A stretch of 64,000 bases of DNA from NCBI RefSeq assembly GCF_900103165.1, contig NZ_FNKY01000001.1, positions 868,001 through 932,000 on the forward strand. The letters are read 5' to 3'. Positions within the stretch are counted from its first letter, which is position 1, and the number at the start of each line of letters is the position of its first letter. A model generated the notes under the pieces. It was not told the DNA's origin. It worked only from the letters and a program-made list of their open reading frames with translations, and did not search any database. Source of the DNA: Nitrosospira multiformis (GTDB lineage Bacteria > Pseudomonadota > Gammaproteobacteria > Burkholderiales > Nitrosomonadaceae). The position numbers and the translations under genes are program-made. Below, piece by piece: positions 1-10,406 of this stretch.

Positions 1-983
1 GCGTTGGCCGCTTGACCGTCGCGGCCGGCGCGGCCGGTTTCCTGGTAATAGCCTTCCACACTTTTGGGCAGGTCGAGATGCGCGACGAAGCGTACGTCCG
101 GCTTGTCTATGCCCATACCGAACGCGATAGTGGCGACCATTACAATGCCATCTTCGCGCAGAAATTTTTCCTGGTTACGGCTGCGATCTTCCGTGCTCAT
201 GCCGGCGTGATACGCAAGCGCGCATACGCCTTTTTCGACCAGCCATGCCGCTGTTTCTTCGACTTTCTTGCGCGATAGACAATAAACAATACCGGCGTCG
301 CCATCATGTTCCGCATGGATAAAAGTAAGCAATTGCACCTTTCCGTTCACCTTGTCCACGATCTGGTAACGAATATTGGGACGGTCGAAACTGGAAATGA
401 AAATCTGCGCGCCATTGAGGCCAAGGCGCTCAACGATTTCCCTCCGCGTCACGCTATCCGCAGTCGCCGTCAATGCGATGCGCGGTACACGGGGAAATCG
501 CTCATGCAGAATCGAGAGCTGGATGTATTCGGGGCGGAAGTCATGCCCCCATTGCGACACGCAGTGCGCCTCATCAATGGCGAACAGCGAAAGCGGTGTG
601 CGCGCCAGAAGATCGAGAAAGCGCGGCGTCAGCAATCTCTCGGGTGCCACATACACCAGATCGTATGCACCCGAAAGCATGCCGCGTTCGACGGCCGTGG
701 CTTCCATTTGTGACAAGGAAGAATTGAGAAATGCAGCGCGCACCCCGGCTTCATGTAACGCCGCGACCTGATTCTGCATGAGCGCAATCAGCGGCGAAAC
801 CACCACTGCGACGCCGTCACGCAATAACGCCGGAATCTGGTAACACAACGATTTGCCACCCCCGGTCGGCATCAGCACCAGGCAATCGCCACCCCCGGCC
901 ACATGCGTGATTACCTCAGCCTGCCGTCCGCGAAAAGCAGGATAGCCGAAGATGTCTTTGAGAAGAGCTAGAGCATGGGACAT
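1..983 (-). CDS. recQ: ATP-dependent DNA helicase RecQ (3' part outside window)
   Basis: Superfamily 2 3'-5' DNA helicase of recombination and repair. I translated the minus strand from the ATG at 983; the frame stays open to the window edge, so about 327 N-terminal residues are present and the C-terminal RQC/HRDC part is missing. Visible motifs are Walker A GGGKS at residues 41-45, the DEAH box at 137-140, and the RecQ-specific aromatic-rich loop [11 protein letters not shown] directly after it. At the cut edge there is a [10 protein letters not shown] helicase motif VI. It lies just upstream of pyrC on the same strand. Truncation is due to the window edge only. Family assignment is secure from the motif order. 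Confidence 0.95.
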   Translation of the reverse strand, partial: MSHALALLKDIFGYPAFRGRQAEVITHVAGGGDCLVLMPTGGGKSLCYQIPALLRDGVAVVVSPLIALMQNQVAALHEAGVRAAFLNSSLSQMEATAVERGMLSGAYDLVYVAPERLLTPRFLDLLARTPLSLFAIDEAHCVSQWGHDFRPEYIQLSILHERFPRVPRIALTATADSVTRREIVERLGLNGAQIFISSFDRPNIRYQIVDKVNGKVQLLTFIHAEHDGDAGIVYCLSRKKVEETAAWLVEKGVCALAYHAGMSTEDRSRNQEKFLREDGIVMVATIAFGMGIDKPDVRFVAHLDLPKSVEGYYQETGRAGRDGQAAN

Positions 984-1071
984 CTCAAGGAATTTGAAAA
1001 ATTGTCACGCTAAATCCAGAATGAGTTGACAGAAAGGTTGAAGTTACCCTGCTCGGGTGTCATACGATACA

Positions 1072-2106
1072 TCAATCCATTATTTTCCAGGCCAGGCTTT
1101 CCCCCGCCCGTAATGGAATCAGTATGTCATCCGCAAATTCCAGATTTGCCGGTACGGACCAATTTTCTTTTTTCAGCGTAATGCGCTCCTTGTTGCGAGG
1201 CAGCTGATAGAAATCGGCACCATGAAAACTGGCAAAGGCTTCAAGTTTATCCAGTGCATCGGCTTGTTCAAAAGCTTCCGCATACAGTTCAATCGCCGCG
1301 TGTGCGGTATAAATGCCTGCGCAGCCGCAGGCCGTTTCCTTGGTGGATCGGGAATGCGGCGCGCTGTCGGTGCCGAGAAAAAATTTCGGGTTGCCGCTGG
1401 TGGCGGCCTCGAGCAACATACGGCGATGCGTTTCGCGCTTCAGTACCGGAAGGCAATAGTGGTGCGGCCGGATACCTCCCTGAAATAGCGCGTTGCGATT
1501 GAGCAGCAGGTGATGGGCAGTAATGGTGGCGGCAATATAACTTGAAGCGTCCCTGACGAATTCCACCGCTTCCCGCGTGGTGATGTGCTCGAATACGATC
1601 CGCAATCGCGGGAAGCGTTGCGTGAGGGGGATCAGCACCCGTTCCAGAAATATTTTTTCCTTGTCGAACACATCCACTTCAGGATCAGTGACTTCACCAT
1701 GCACCAGCAGCGGCATGCCCACCTGTTCCATCGTTTCAAGCGTAGTGTAGCACTTGGCAATATCGGTAACACCCGCCGCGGAATTTGTGGTGGCGCCAGC
1801 GGGATAATACTTTACGGCCTGTATTGCCCCGCTTCTCCTGGCCTCGATAATTTCCGCGGGCACGGTATTATCGGTAAGGTATAGCGTCATCAGCGGCTCG
1901 AAGCGCATTCCTTGAGGCAAAGCGGCAAGAATACGCTCACGGTATGCCAATGCCATATCGGTCGTCACTGCCGGTGGCTTGAGGTTTGGCATGACGATGG
2001 CACGGGCGAAGCGCCGCGCGGTGTCCGGCAGCACTGCGCGCATCTGCTCTCCGTCGCGCAGGTGGAGGTGCCAGTCGTCCGGGCGAATGAGGGTTAACGT
2101 TATCAA
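1072..2106 (-). CDS. pyrC: Dihydroorotase, class II (PyrC)
   Basis: Zinc amidohydrolase that cyclises N-carbamoyl-aspartate to dihydroorotate in pyrimidine synthesis. The N-terminus shows [12 protein letters not shown] with the metal-binding HxH; further on are the lysine in [13 protein letters not shown] expected to be carboxylated, VHGEVTD, FEHITT and GTDSAPH. Length from the TTG at 2106 is 344 residues, matching enterobacterial PyrC (about 348). No ATG exists in a sensible place: the open frame extends to a TTG at 2214 inside the upstream flavoprotein gene, and ATA/ATT lie nearer the conserved start. I chose TTG 2106 because homologues begin a few residues before RPDDW; the start is the uncertain part, the function is not. 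Confidence 0.93.
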   Translation of the reverse strand: MITLTLIRPDDWHLHLRDGEQMRAVLPDTARRFARAIVMPNLKPPAVTTDMALAYRERILAALPQGMRFEPLMTLYLTDNTVPAEIIEARRSGAIQAVKYYPAGATTNSAAGVTDIAKCYTTLETMEQVGMPLLVHGEVTDPEVDVFDKEKIFLERVLIPLTQRFPRLRIVFEHITTREAVEFVRDASSYIAATITAHHLLLNRNALFQGGIRPHHYCLPVLKRETHRRMLLEAATSGNPKFFLGTDSAPHSRSTKETACGCAGIYTAHAAIELYAEAFEQADALDKLEAFASFHGADFYQLPRNKERITLKKENWSVPANLEFADDILIPLRAGESLAWKIMD

Positions 2107-2158
2107 GGGGATGTGTGGCAGGGTTGTCGCCCAATGACTCTTCAAGTCCCGCAGGCTG

Positions 2159-3337
2159 CTAGTCCGTAATTCTTCCCTCCAGCGTCGCGCGCGAGTGCGT
2201 GGCTTTTTCCGCAATTAACTGGGTGGCGGCGGCAACTTGTCCCCACGTATTCCAGAGCAGGACACCGCGCACCTGCTCATCGCGTAAATAGTAAATCACG
2301 CCTTTGCGGAAGGGTTCTTTCCAGTCTTCGATAATATCGAGGCTGGCATCCAGCTCTCCCACCGCTTCGTAACCCAGGTCAAACAGATCGGAATAAAAGA
2401 AAGGCTGGTGACGATAGCTGCCCGATTGTCCCGCCATGTTTCTGCCTGCCATCTCGCCCATGACATTAGCGTTGTCCTCATGTTCCACGCGTACACGTTT
2501 ATCCAACACGGCGCTATGGAAGTTCGCCACATCGCCTGCCGCATAGATGTCGGGATTGCTCGTGCGCAGTTGCTCGTCCACGACGATGCCGTTGTCCACT
2601 GCAAGTCCGGCCTGAACGGCCAAGTCGGTGTTAGGCAGAATGCCCAGCCCGGCCACAACTCCATCGGCGGAAATCTCCGTGCCATTCCCTGTGATCACAA
2701 TAGTCTTGTCACCCGCAGTCCGCACAGATTTGACGGTTTCCGATGCGAGTATGGTGATCCCTTTTTCGCGATAATAGGAATTTATGAATTCAACCAGAGG
2801 CCTCGGATAAACGCGCGCGCCGATACCATTTTCCGGGAAAATCATTGTGACCCGTTTGCCGTTCATTCCCAGCGCCGCGCCGATTTCGGAACCGATGAAA
2901 CCCCCGCCGATCACAACAAAATCCGAACCCCGTTCACTCAATTCACGCAGCTTGCGATAGTCGTCGGCAGTTCTGAAATAGATGATGCTCTCGCCGAAAT
3001 CGGGAAAGCGCCGTACCGAACCCCCGGTGGCGAGTAAAAGCTTTTCATAGGTATAAACGTTACCGGCATCGTCGGTCGCCGTTTTTTTTGATGGATCGAG
3101 AGCGACAATTCTTTTGCTCACATGTACTGCGACATTGAGGCCATGGGCGTTACGCCAAATGGATTCATACGGCGTATCCTTCCACAGCGACTTGGAAAGG
3201 GGTGGACGATCATAAGGCAGATGACGCTCCTCGCAAATCATGGCAATGGCGCCATCTTGATCGACTTTGCGGATACCGTGAACAGCGGAATCGGCGGTCA
3301 TGCCGCCACCGACGATTAGGTACTTATGATGTTTCAT
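2159..3337 (-). CDS. FAD-dependent pyridine nucleotide-disulfide-type oxidoreductase
   Basis: A 392-residue flavoprotein of the ferredoxin/rubredoxin reductase or AIF-like group. It opens with a dinucleotide-binding fold ([13 protein letters not shown], residues 6-18), has a second nucleotide-binding motif [12 protein letters not shown] around residue 143, and the conserved AAGDVAN segment that contacts FAD. It should move electrons from NAD(P)H to a small carrier or directly to a substrate; no ferredoxin or rubredoxin gene is adjacent, so the partner is unknown. There is no CxxC redox-active disulfide, which argues against dihydrolipoamide or glutathione reductase. Start is the ATG at 3337 preceded by AAAGGGAAA. 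pyrC follows 52 bases downstream on the same strand. Confidence 0.85.
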   Translation of the reverse strand: MKHHKYLIVGGGMTADSAVHGIRKVDQDGAIAMICEERHLPYDRPPLSKSLWKDTPYESIWRNAHGLNVAVHVSKRIVALDPSKKTATDDAGNVYTYEKLLLATGGSVRRFPDFGESIIYFRTADDYRKLRELSERGSDFVVIGGGFIGSEIGAALGMNGKRVTMIFPENGIGARVYPRPLVEFINSYYREKGITILASETVKSVRTAGDKTIVITGNGTEISADGVVAGLGILPNTDLAVQAGLAVDNGIVVDEQLRTSNPDIYAAGDVANFHSAVLDKRVRVEHEDNANVMGEMAGRNMAGQSGSYRHQPFFYSDLFDLGYEAVGELDASLDIIEDWKEPFRKGVIYYLRDEQVRGVLLWNTWGQVAAATQLIAEKATHSRATLEGRITD

Positions 3338-3638
3338 GACAGTTTCCCTTTAGAGATACGCATCAGCGCATATTGAAGATTGACCAAATTATAATATTGC
3401 GAAGTTTTTCCCATGTCTGATTTGTGAAAAATGTTAAGGCGTTATCGCGGAACATCTGGCTCTAGCTATCAAACAGTGCGGAATGGAACCGAAAATTCGC
3501 GCCATTGCGGTCAAAGCGCTATCGCCACACTGGACGACTCAGTTTTTTTCAACGGGCCCTATACCAGTATAGCCAGTATATAATGGGTTCCTCTACAAAT
3601 TCAAAGTTAGGGCCGGGCATAGCCCCATAATTACGACA
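3338..3638. other. Divergent intergenic region, no gene seen
   Basis: About 300 bases between the minus-strand flavoprotein and the plus-strand hypothetical gene, so it should hold two divergent promoters. A TATAAT-like box occurs near 3578-3584 within a short imperfect repeat (CCAGTATAGCCAGTATATAATG). No convincing -35 partner was found. The 73-residue minus-strand open frame here overlaps the next gene and has no coding character. Confidence 0.4.
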
Positions 3639-4295
3639 ATGAATGACACGAAAACTGACGCGGAAACGACTGGGATTGATATCTGCGTACAACATGCGCG
3701 AGAGATACTGGCTTCCCAGCTTGCAATAATTAAGGACAAGGGATATGACTTTGCGCCGCAGTTCAGACAAATGACAATTCAGCTGTACCTGCTGGGTGTC
3801 ATGTGGCGCCGGGGCGAGAGTCTCAGCTTATCAACCAATGCACGTGACCATGCTTTCGCAGCACTTCAAGCAATGCTTATCAGCGACGGCATGAGCAAAA
3901 AGCAGGCTCAACAGCGAATCGTATTTCTGAAAAACATGTCTCGGACAGAAGATGGTGTCGACGCGCATGCCTTAACCATGGGCTACAAGGCTGAGCCGAA
4001 TGATGATAGTCTGGCACTGGTTTTTGATGGGTATCGGGACGAGATAAGGGTTTCTGGCTCACTGTGGCGTTTTTACGAGCGTGGCAAAAAAATCATGTTT
4101 ATCGGTGGTGCGGCAGCAGCCTTTGTAACGGTTTGGGCAGTGACGATCTTCCTTCCAAAAACTGATGGAATTGATGTGCTGGCGGCAGGACTCTTGGCGG
4201 CTACCCTGGTTGTTATTCCGACATTCTTGATTGGATTATTGATTTATAAGTCGAAAATTAAAAAATCAGAACTGACTAGTTCGCCTCCCCCGTGA
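3639..4295 (+). CDS. Hypothetical protein with two C-terminal membrane segments
   Basis: A 218-residue protein that I do not recognise. The first 145 residues are polar and probably helical and cytoplasmic. Two hydrophobic stretches follow, about residues 148-168 (IMFIGGAAAAFVTVWAVTIF) and 177-203 (VLAAGLLAATLVVIPTFLIG), ending in a short basic-polar tail. The layout suggests a cytoplasmic domain anchored by a C-terminal hairpin. Start is the ATG at 3639, giving MNDTKTDAETTG. It stands alone between two divergent or independent units, so the neighbourhood gives no clue. Amino-acid composition and the clean membrane segments make it likely to be real; function unknown. Confidence 0.65.
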   Translation: MNDTKTDAETTGIDICVQHAREILASQLAIIKDKGYDFAPQFRQMTIQLYLLGVMWRRGESLSLSTNARDHAFAALQAMLISDGMSKKQAQQRIVFLKNMSRTEDGVDAHALTMGYKAEPNDDSLALVFDGYRDEIRVSGSLWRFYERGKKIMFIGGAAAAFVTVWAVTIFLPKTDGIDVLAAGLLAATLVVIPTFLIGLLIYKSKIKKSELTSSPPP

Positions 4296-4483
4296 TCGCG
4301 GAGAACGCCCCGACTATGGGATTGCTCGTGGTTTACTCGTGGTCAGCGCCGCAGTTTGGTCGCTGTTTGCATGTGCATCCCTAGACGCCGTCATGATAAG
4401 TCGTTCGGAGGGTGAAGGCCTCAAGCGGACAACGTATAATCGTCCTTGTATCAATCCCGCAATATTGTTGATTCGAGCAGATA

Positions 4484-5350
4484 ATGAGTGCCACAATCAT
4501 GGATGGCAATGCGTTAGCCAGAGAAGTGCGGGCCGAATGGAAGATTCGGGCCGAGCGCTTAACGGAAAATGGCGTGCAGCCGGGGTTGGCTGTGGTCATT
4601 GTGGGCGACAATCCGGCTTCGAGCATCTATGTGCGAAACAAGGCCAAGGCTTGCAGCGAGACTGGAATCTATTCGGAAATACATGCATTCCCGGAAAGGG
4701 CGAGCCAGGACGAGGTGATACAGCGCATTCAGGAACTGAACAGGAGCCCGAAGATCCACGGTATTCTGGTGCAACTGCCGCTACCTCGGCATTTCGAGAG
4801 CAGCAAGATCATTGCATCCATCGCGGTGGAAAAAGATGCGGATGGATTCCATCTTTACAATGTCGGCGCATTGGTTACCGGCAATACGGTTTTTCCGCCT
4901 TGTACTCCCTATGGTGTAATGAAAATGCTGGAAAAATGTGGCATTCCGGTTGAGGGCAAGCATGCGGTGGTGGTTGGCCGCAGCAACATCGTCGGTAAGC
5001 CGATGGCGCTTATGCTGTTGCAACACGGGGCAACCGTCACCATCTGCACGTCAAAGACACTTGATCTGACCGAGCACACGAAACGGGCCGACATTCTGGT
5101 GGTGGCCGTTGGAAAGCCGCGCATGATCACCGCCGGCATGGTGAAGTCAGGTGCAACGATAATAGATGTCGGCATCAATCGCATGCCTGACGGTAAGCTT
5201 GCGGGTGATGTGGATTTTGAAACGGTCAAGGAGAAAGTGGGTCACATCACGCCTGTGCCGGGCGGAGTGGGGCCAATGACCATCACCATGTTGCTGTGTA
5301 ATACCATAGCGGCTGCGGAACGCGCCCAAACCATTCAGGCAAGGGTTTAG
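4484..5350 (+). CDS. folD: Bifunctional methylenetetrahydrofolate dehydrogenase/cyclohydrolase FolD
   Basis: Interconverts 5,10-methylene-, 5,10-methenyl- and 10-formyl-tetrahydrofolate using NADP. At 288 residues it has the standard length. Recognisable signatures are the catalytic-lysine region YVRNKAKAC (residues 47-55), the GILVQLPLP substrate loop, the NADP-binding [13 protein letters not shown] segment, and the C-terminal [13 protein letters not shown] motif. Start is the ATG at 4484 with a GAGCAG-like ribosome site. A TATAAT box lies at 4434-4440. aceE begins 45 bases after its stop; the two are probably not functionally linked. Confidence 0.97.
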   Translation: MSATIMDGNALAREVRAEWKIRAERLTENGVQPGLAVVIVGDNPASSIYVRNKAKACSETGIYSEIHAFPERASQDEVIQRIQELNRSPKIHGILVQLPLPRHFESSKIIASIAVEKDADGFHLYNVGALVTGNTVFPPCTPYGVMKMLEKCGIPVEGKHAVVVGRSNIVGKPMALMLLQHGATVTICTSKTLDLTEHTKRADILVVAVGKPRMITAGMVKSGATIIDVGINRMPDGKLAGDVDFETVKEKVGHITPVPGGVGPMTITMLLCNTIAAAERAQTIQARV

Positions 5351-5395
5351 CCGCAGCGTAATACGGTAAAGCCTCCAACATATGCGAGATGAAAC

Positions 5396-8065
5396 ATGGA
5401 ACCCATACCAGACATAGATCCAACTGAAACAAAGGAATGGCTCGACGCGCTGGAATCCGTACTCACACACGAGGGGACGGAACGGGCGCATTATCTGCTG
5501 GAAAGACTGGTGGAGAAGGCCCGCCGTTCCGGCGCATATCTTCCTTATAGCGCCACCACCGCCTATATCAACACGATTCCCCCCGGCAAGGAGGACCGCT
5601 CGCCCGGTAATCATGCGCTGGAGCACCGTATCCGTTCCTATGTGCGCTGGAACTCCCTGGCGATGGTGCTGCGCGCCAACAAACATTCCAATGTTGGCGG
5701 CCATATTGCCAGCTTTGCATCTGCCGCGACACTCTACGACGTAGGCTACAATCACTTCTGGCATGCACGCTCCAAGGATCATGGTGGTGACCTGATATTC
5801 GCCCAGGGGCATTCCTCCCCCGGTCTTTATGCCTATGCTTTTCTGCTGGGGGAATTGTCGGAGGAACAACTCGATAATTTCCGCCAGGAGGTTGACGGGA
5901 AGGGCATATCCTCTTATCCGCATCCATGGCTGATGCCTGATTTCTGGCAGTTCCCGACGGTTTCAATGGGGCTGGGGCCATTAATGGCAATCTATCAGGC
6001 GCGTTTCATGAAATATCTGGACAGCCGGGGGCTGGTCCAGACCAAGGGACGCAAGGTCTGGGCTTTTCTGGGCGACGGTGAAATGGATGAACCGGAATCC
6101 CTGGGCGCGATTTCGCTGGCTTCGCGGGAAAATCTGGACAATCTGATTTTTGTCGTCAACTGCAATCTTCAGCGCCTTGATGGCCCGGTGCGTGGCAATG
6201 GCAAGATTATCCAGGAGCTGGAAGCTGCTTTTCGCGGTTCCGGCTGGAACGTCATCAAGGTAATCTGGGGTTCCTACTGGGATTCCTTGTTGGCCAAGGA
6301 TACCAAAGGCCTGTTGCAGCAACGCATGATGGAATGCGTGGATGGTGAATACCAGAATTTCAAGTCCCGAGACGGTGCTTACGTGCGCGAACACTTCTTC
6401 GGCAAATATCCGGAATTGCTGGAAATGGTCGCTAACATGTCGGACGATGATATCTGGCGTTTGAACCGCGGGGGTCACGATCCGCATAAGGTCTACGCTG
6501 CTTACACCGCCGCCGCCAGGCACACTGGACAGCCGACTGTGATACTTGCCAAAACCATCAAGGGTTATGGTATGGGTGAGGCGGGCGAAGCGCAGAACAT
6601 CACCCATCAGCAGAAAAAAATGGGCACGACGTCGCTGAAAGCATTTCGTAACCGTTTCGGGTTGCCCATTGCGGATGACAAGATAGACGACGTACCGTAT
6701 CTGAAATTTGACAAAGACTCCCCCGAGTTCGTCTATATGCAGCAGCGGCGGCAGGCGCTGGGTGGATTCATCCATCGCCGCCAGCGCAAAGCCGAGGCGC
6801 TGCTGATACCGCCGTTATCCGCGTTCGATACATTGCTCAAGGCAAGCGGCGAGGGAAGGGAATCCTCCACGACCATGGCGTTTGTGCGTATCCTCAATAT
6901 TCTCGTGAAAGACAAGAATATAGGCAAACATGTGGTACCGATCGTTGCGGATGAGTCGCGTACTTTTGGCATGGAAGGCATGTTCCGGCAGCTGGGCATC
7001 TGGTCGTCAACAGGACAGCTCTACACGCCGCAAGATGCCGATCAGTTGATGTATTACAAAGAAGACAAGAGCGGTCAGATTCTGCAGGAAGGCATCAATG
7101 AAGCAGGTGCCATGTCATCATGGATGGCCGTCGCTACGGCCTACAGCACTCACGGTGTGCAGATGATCCCGTTCTACATTTTCTACTCCATGTTCGGCTT
7201 TCAGCGCATCGGTGACCTGGCCTGGGCAGCGGGAGATATGCGCTGCCGTGGATTTTTATTGGGAGGCACGGCCGGACGCACAACACTGAATGGAGAGGGA
7301 TTGCAGCATGAAGACGGTCATAGCCATCTGTCCGCATCGACCATTCCCAATTGTGTATCCTACGATCCCACATTTGCGTATGAGCTCGCGGTTATTATCC
7401 AGGATGGGTTGCGCCGCATGTATGACACGCAGGAAGACGTTTATTACTACATTACCGTGATGAACGAAAATTACCCGCATCCGGAAATGCCGGTGAATGC
7501 GGAACAAGGTATATTGAAAGGCATGTACCTGTTCCGGACAGGGAATCGGACAGAGGGGGAGTATTCCGGGTTGCGGGTGCAATTGCTCGGTTCCGGCACC
7601 ATTTTGCGCGAAGTTATCGCGGCGGCAGAAATACTGGAGAAGGAGTATGGCATTGCCGCCGACATTTGGAGTGTTACCAGCTTTAACGAATTGAGGCGTG
7701 AAGCGCTGGATGTAACGCGCTGGAACATGCTGCATCCCGCCGAGCCGGTAAAGTTATCTTATGTGGGATCATGTTTCAAAGATCATGAAGGACCTGTGGT
7801 GGCGGCCACGGACTATATGAAAATATTCGCCGATCAGATACGTGAATTTGTGCCGGGGTGCTATAAAGTGTTGGGTACGGACGGTTTTGGCCGTTCCGAT
7901 ACACGTGAGAAACTGCGCCGATTCTTCGAAGTGGATCGCTATTACGTCACCGTGGCTGCGCTCAAGGCATTGGCCGAGGAAGGTAAAATACCGGCGAAAG
8001 AGGTGGCGCGAGCGATAGGCAAGTTCGGCATTGATCCGGACAAGCCAAACCCGGTGACTGTATGA
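5396..8065 (+). CDS. aceE: Pyruvate dehydrogenase E1 component, homodimeric type
   Basis: Thiamine-diphosphate-dependent E1 that decarboxylates pyruvate and acetylates the lipoyl group of E2. Its 889 residues match the single-chain gammaproteobacterial/betaproteobacterial E1 (about 890) rather than the alpha/beta type. Visible are the TPP/Mg motif GDGEMDEPESLG near residue 225 ending in NCN about 28 residues later, the HGGDLIFAQGHSSPG region, and the transketolase-like pyrimidine domain with DESRTFGMEG. It is followed by aceF with a 160-base spacer. No lpd (E3) gene follows, so the complex must draw E3 from elsewhere. It feeds acetyl-CoA into biosynthesis in a lithoautotroph. Confidence 0.97.
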   Translation: MEPIPDIDPTETKEWLDALESVLTHEGTERAHYLLERLVEKARRSGAYLPYSATTAYINTIPPGKEDRSPGNHALEHRIRSYVRWNSLAMVLRANKHSNVGGHIASFASAATLYDVGYNHFWHARSKDHGGDLIFAQGHSSPGLYAYAFLLGELSEEQLDNFRQEVDGKGISSYPHPWLMPDFWQFPTVSMGLGPLMAIYQARFMKYLDSRGLVQTKGRKVWAFLGDGEMDEPESLGAISLASRENLDNLIFVVNCNLQRLDGPVRGNGKIIQELEAAFRGSGWNVIKVIWGSYWDSLLAKDTKGLLQQRMMECVDGEYQNFKSRDGAYVREHFFGKYPELLEMVANMSDDDIWRLNRGGHDPHKVYAAYTAAARHTGQPTVILAKTIKGYGMGEAGEAQNITHQQKKMGTTSLKAFRNRFGLPIADDKIDDVPYLKFDKDSPEFVYMQQRRQALGGFIHRRQRKAEALLIPPLSAFDTLLKASGEGRESSTTMAFVRILNILVKDKNIGKHVVPIVADESRTFGMEGMFRQLGIWSSTGQLYTPQDADQLMYYKEDKSGQILQEGINEAGAMSSWMAVATAYSTHGVQMIPFYIFYSMFGFQRIGDLAWAAGDMRCRGFLLGGTAGRTTLNGEGLQHEDGHSHLSASTIPNCVSYDPTFAYELAVIIQDGLRRMYDTQEDVYYYITVMNENYPHPEMPVNAEQGILKGMYLFRTGNRTEGEYSGLRVQLLGSGTILREVIAAAEILEKEYGIAADIWSVTSFNELRREALDVTRWNMLHPAEPVKLSYVGSCFKDHEGPVVAATDYMKIFADQIREFVPGCYKVLGTDGFGRSDTREKLRRFFEVDRYYVTVAALKALAEEGKIPAKEVARAIGKFGIDPDKPNPVTV

Positions 8066-8208
8066 GCGAACGTATGCGTGAATGGACGCTTGCCCCAAGA
8101 CACATAGAGGTGCGTACCTCGGTCGGCCGTGATTTATTATCGGTGCGGGTGACGAAATTGCTGGATTGCGCGCCGCCAGCCCTTATTTCCAAATCGGGAT
8201 TAATGTAA
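8062..8208 (+). CDS. Possible 48-codon ORF coupled to the end of aceE
   Basis: An ATG at 8062 overlaps the aceE stop as ATGA and opens a 48-codon frame running to the TAA at 8206-8208, 17 bases before the aceF start. The predicted peptide (MSERMREWTLAPRHIEVRTS...) is arginine-rich. I know of no conserved gene at this position; the ATGA overlap is the only positive sign. It could equally be a transcribed spacer. Confidence 0.2.
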   Translation: MSERMREWTLAPRHIEVRTSVGRDLLSVRVTKLLDCAPPALISKSGLM

Positions 8209-8225
8209 ACACGAAGGAAAGAAGC

Positions 8226-9602
8226 GTGGCAGAGACTAAACAGGTATTGATTCCGGACATCGGTGACTTTAAAGACGTTCCCGTGATAGAAGTGCTGGTG
8301 AAAGCCGGCGACTCGATCAAGGTGGAGGACTCGCTGATCGTGCTGGAATCGGATAAGGCGACAATAGAGGTGCCCTCCCCTTTTGCGGGTGTAGCCGGGG
8401 AAGTACTTGTAAAAGTGGGTGATAAGGTCTCTGAAGGTATGCCCATTTTAGTGATGCAAGTCGCTGAAACGGACAATTCGGTGAAAACTTCTCAAACCGC
8501 GCCATCATCAGGCACAGCTTCACAGCAGGCTTCCGAGCCGCAATCTCTTTCCGCACCTGTCCGGCACGCCGATTCTTCGGCAAATTCAGAGGCGGAGACC
8601 TCTCGATCGGCGCAGGCCTCAATTCCGCAGGCAACCCATCAATCCTCTACACGTCCACCGATAGACGAAGCCGCCTTCGTAAAGGCCCATGCGAGTCCCT
8701 CGGTGCGGCGAGTTGCGCGCGAACTGGGCGTGAATCTGGGATTGATAAGCGGCAGCGGCCCGAAACAGCGCATACTCAGGGAAGACGTACAGGCCTATGT
8801 CAAGGCTGAATTATCAAAACCACGCGGTGGCAATGGCGCGGAACTCAATCTGCTGCCTTGGCCGCAAGTAAATTTTGCGAAATTCGGTCCGGTGGAGTTG
8901 AAGCCGTTGTCGCGTATCAAAAAAATATCCGGAGCGAATCTGCACCGTAACTGGGTAATGATTCCACATGTGACACAATTCGACGAGGCTGACATTACGG
9001 AATTGGAAGCCCTGCGCAAGGAGTCCAATGAGGCGTCAAAAAAAGATGGCGTAAAGGTCACGATACTTGCCTTTTTGATGCGAGCATCGATAGCAGCATT
9101 AAAGAAATTTCCTGAATTCAATGCCTCACTGGATAGTGCTTCGCTTGACAGTGCTGGCGGCGAAATAAATCTGGTAATGAAGCACTATTACCACCTTGGT
9201 TTTGCGGCGGATACGCCAAATGGGCTAGTGGTGCCGGTCATTCGCGATGTTGATCAGAAAGGTGTGATCGACATCGGTAAGGAAATGGCCAATCTTGCGG
9301 TACTGGCTCGCGAAGGTAAGCTGAAGCCCACTGAAATGCAGGGCGCAAGCTTCACTATCTCGAGTCTGGGAGGTATCGGCGGCACCGCATTCACGCCCAT
9401 CATCAACGCGCCGGAGGTGGCAATTCTCGGCGTATCCCGTGCCAGCATAAAACCTGTTTATCGCGATGGCCAGCTTGTTCCCCGTTTAATGCTGCCGTTA
9501 TCCCTGTCTTATGACCATCGCGTAATCGATGGCGCAACCGCCGCGCGCTTCACTGCACACCTGGTCGAGGTGCTGGCCGATATGCGCCGGGTACTGTTGT
9601 GA
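8226..9602 (+). CDS. aceF: Dihydrolipoamide acetyltransferase (PDH E2)
   Basis: E2 core of pyruvate dehydrogenase, transferring acetyl from lipoate to CoA. From the GTG at 8226 it has 458 residues: one lipoyl domain with the lipoylated lysine in LESDKATIEVP (about residue 43), a Ser/Ala/Gln-rich swinging linker (about 85-155), a small E3-binding domain containing ASPSVRRVARELGVNL, and the catalytic domain ending with SYDHRVIDGATAARF. The GTG is preferred over the upstream TTG at 8166 because AAGGAAAG precedes it at normal spacing and the lipoyl domain then starts as expected. One lipoyl domain is fewer than the three of E. coli. Confidence 0.95.
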   Translation: MAETKQVLIPDIGDFKDVPVIEVLVKAGDSIKVEDSLIVLESDKATIEVPSPFAGVAGEVLVKVGDKVSEGMPILVMQVAETDNSVKTSQTAPSSGTASQQASEPQSLSAPVRHADSSANSEAETSRSAQASIPQATHQSSTRPPIDEAAFVKAHASPSVRRVARELGVNLGLISGSGPKQRILREDVQAYVKAELSKPRGGNGAELNLLPWPQVNFAKFGPVELKPLSRIKKISGANLHRNWVMIPHVTQFDEADITELEALRKESNEASKKDGVKVTILAFLMRASIAALKKFPEFNASLDSASLDSAGGEINLVMKHYYHLGFAADTPNGLVVPVIRDVDQKGVIDIGKEMANLAVLAREGKLKPTEMQGASFTISSLGGIGGTAFTPIINAPEVAILGVSRASIKPVYRDGQLVPRLMLPLSLSYDHRVIDGATAARFTAHLVEVLADMRRVLL

Positions 9603-9668
9603 GAAAGAGTTCGCCGCAGCGAAATGCCAGAATAAAGAATTTCAATCCAACTCCCGCCAAACCGAGAA

Positions 9669-9695
9669 ATGAGCGATCAACTACCGGATTCAGGT
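9669..9695 (+). repeat. Family-1 repeat end, overlapping the upstream nadD frame
   Basis: ATGAGCGATCAACTACCGG followed by ATTCAGGT. This is the right-hand end of the inverted-repeat element found repeatedly in this window (best copy at 51755-51960). Only the end and adjoining bases are recognisable here; the body upstream is degenerate or absent. Its ATG is in frame with nadD and would add the peptide MSDQLPDSG. Confidence 0.7.
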
Positions 9696-9743
9696 CGACA
9701 GGAAACTGTTTCCGCACTCCCTCATCTCGGGTCTTTTCAGTCA

Positions 9744-10406
9744 ATGAGATCCGAGTTTCCGCTCATTGGTATTTTTGGCGGTACCTTCGATCCGATTCAT
9801 TACGGCCACCTGCGTGTGGCTGAAGAAATTGCCGAGACGATCAGCCTGCGAGAACTGCGCTTCGTACCCGCCGGTGTTCCGCGGTTGCGTTGTGCTCCCG
9901 CCGCATCGCTTCAACACCGTGCCGCGATCGTGCGTATTGCGATTAGGGGCAATTCCAGATTTGTACTGGACGAGCGCGAAGTTCGCCGTCATGGTGTAAG
10001 TTACAGTGTGGAATCGCTGCGCGAGCTTAGGCGGGAGATGAGGGAGCGCGCCATACTATGTTTCGTCATCGGGGCGGACGCGTTCATGAAACTCGCCGAG
10101 TGGCATAGCTGGCGTGAACTGTTCGGGTTATGCCATTTCATCATTGTGGCTCGACCGGGTTATGCGTTAGCATCGAATCTGCCGCAAGAATTGGAAGAGG
10201 AGTGCGCGCAACGCTGGGTATCCAGCGCGGATAGCCTTAAATATACATCCAGTGGACTGGTTTTTATCGCGCCGACGACTTTACTCGATATTTCCGCAAC
10301 GACCATTCGTGCGCATATCGCCGCTGGAAAAAGCGTCCGTTACCTGATGCCCGACGAGGCTCTCGATTATATTGCAGCGAATCACTTGTATTCAGGAGAA
10401 GGATGA
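9744..10406 (+). CDS. nadD: Nicotinate-nucleotide adenylyltransferase NadD
   Basis: Adenylates nicotinate mononucleotide to deamido-NAD in NAD synthesis. The nucleotidyltransferase motif GIFGGTFDPIHYGH is at the N-terminus and ISATTIR, the second ATP-contact motif, lies near the C-terminus. From ATG 9744 it has 220 residues, normal for the family. An in-frame ATG at 9669 would add 25 residues, but the first nine of these (MSDQLPDSG) are encoded by the dispersed repeat and are unlike homologues, so I prefer 9744 even though no strong ribosome site is visible. The stop overlaps the rsfS start (ATGA), the usual nadD-rsfS-rlmH operon order. Confidence 0.93.
   Translation: MRSEFPLIGIFGGTFDPIHYGHLRVAEEIAETISLRELRFVPAGVPRLRCAPAASLQHRAAIVRIAIRGNSRFVLDEREVRRHGVSYSVESLRELRREMRERAILCFVIGADAFMKLAEWHSWRELFGLCHFIIVARPGYALASNLPQELEEECAQRWVSSADSLKYTSSGLVFIAPTTLLDISATTIRAHIAAGKSVRYLMPDEALDYIAANHLYSGEG

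Noticed and set aside
3549-3770. 73-codon minus-strand frame opposite the hypothetical membrane protein
   Set aside because: It overlaps the better-supported plus-strand gene, has no ribosome site and no recognisable sequence.
5147-5923. 258-codon minus-strand frame across folD and aceE
   Set aside because: Shadow of two certain genes; composition follows their codon pattern on the opposite strand.
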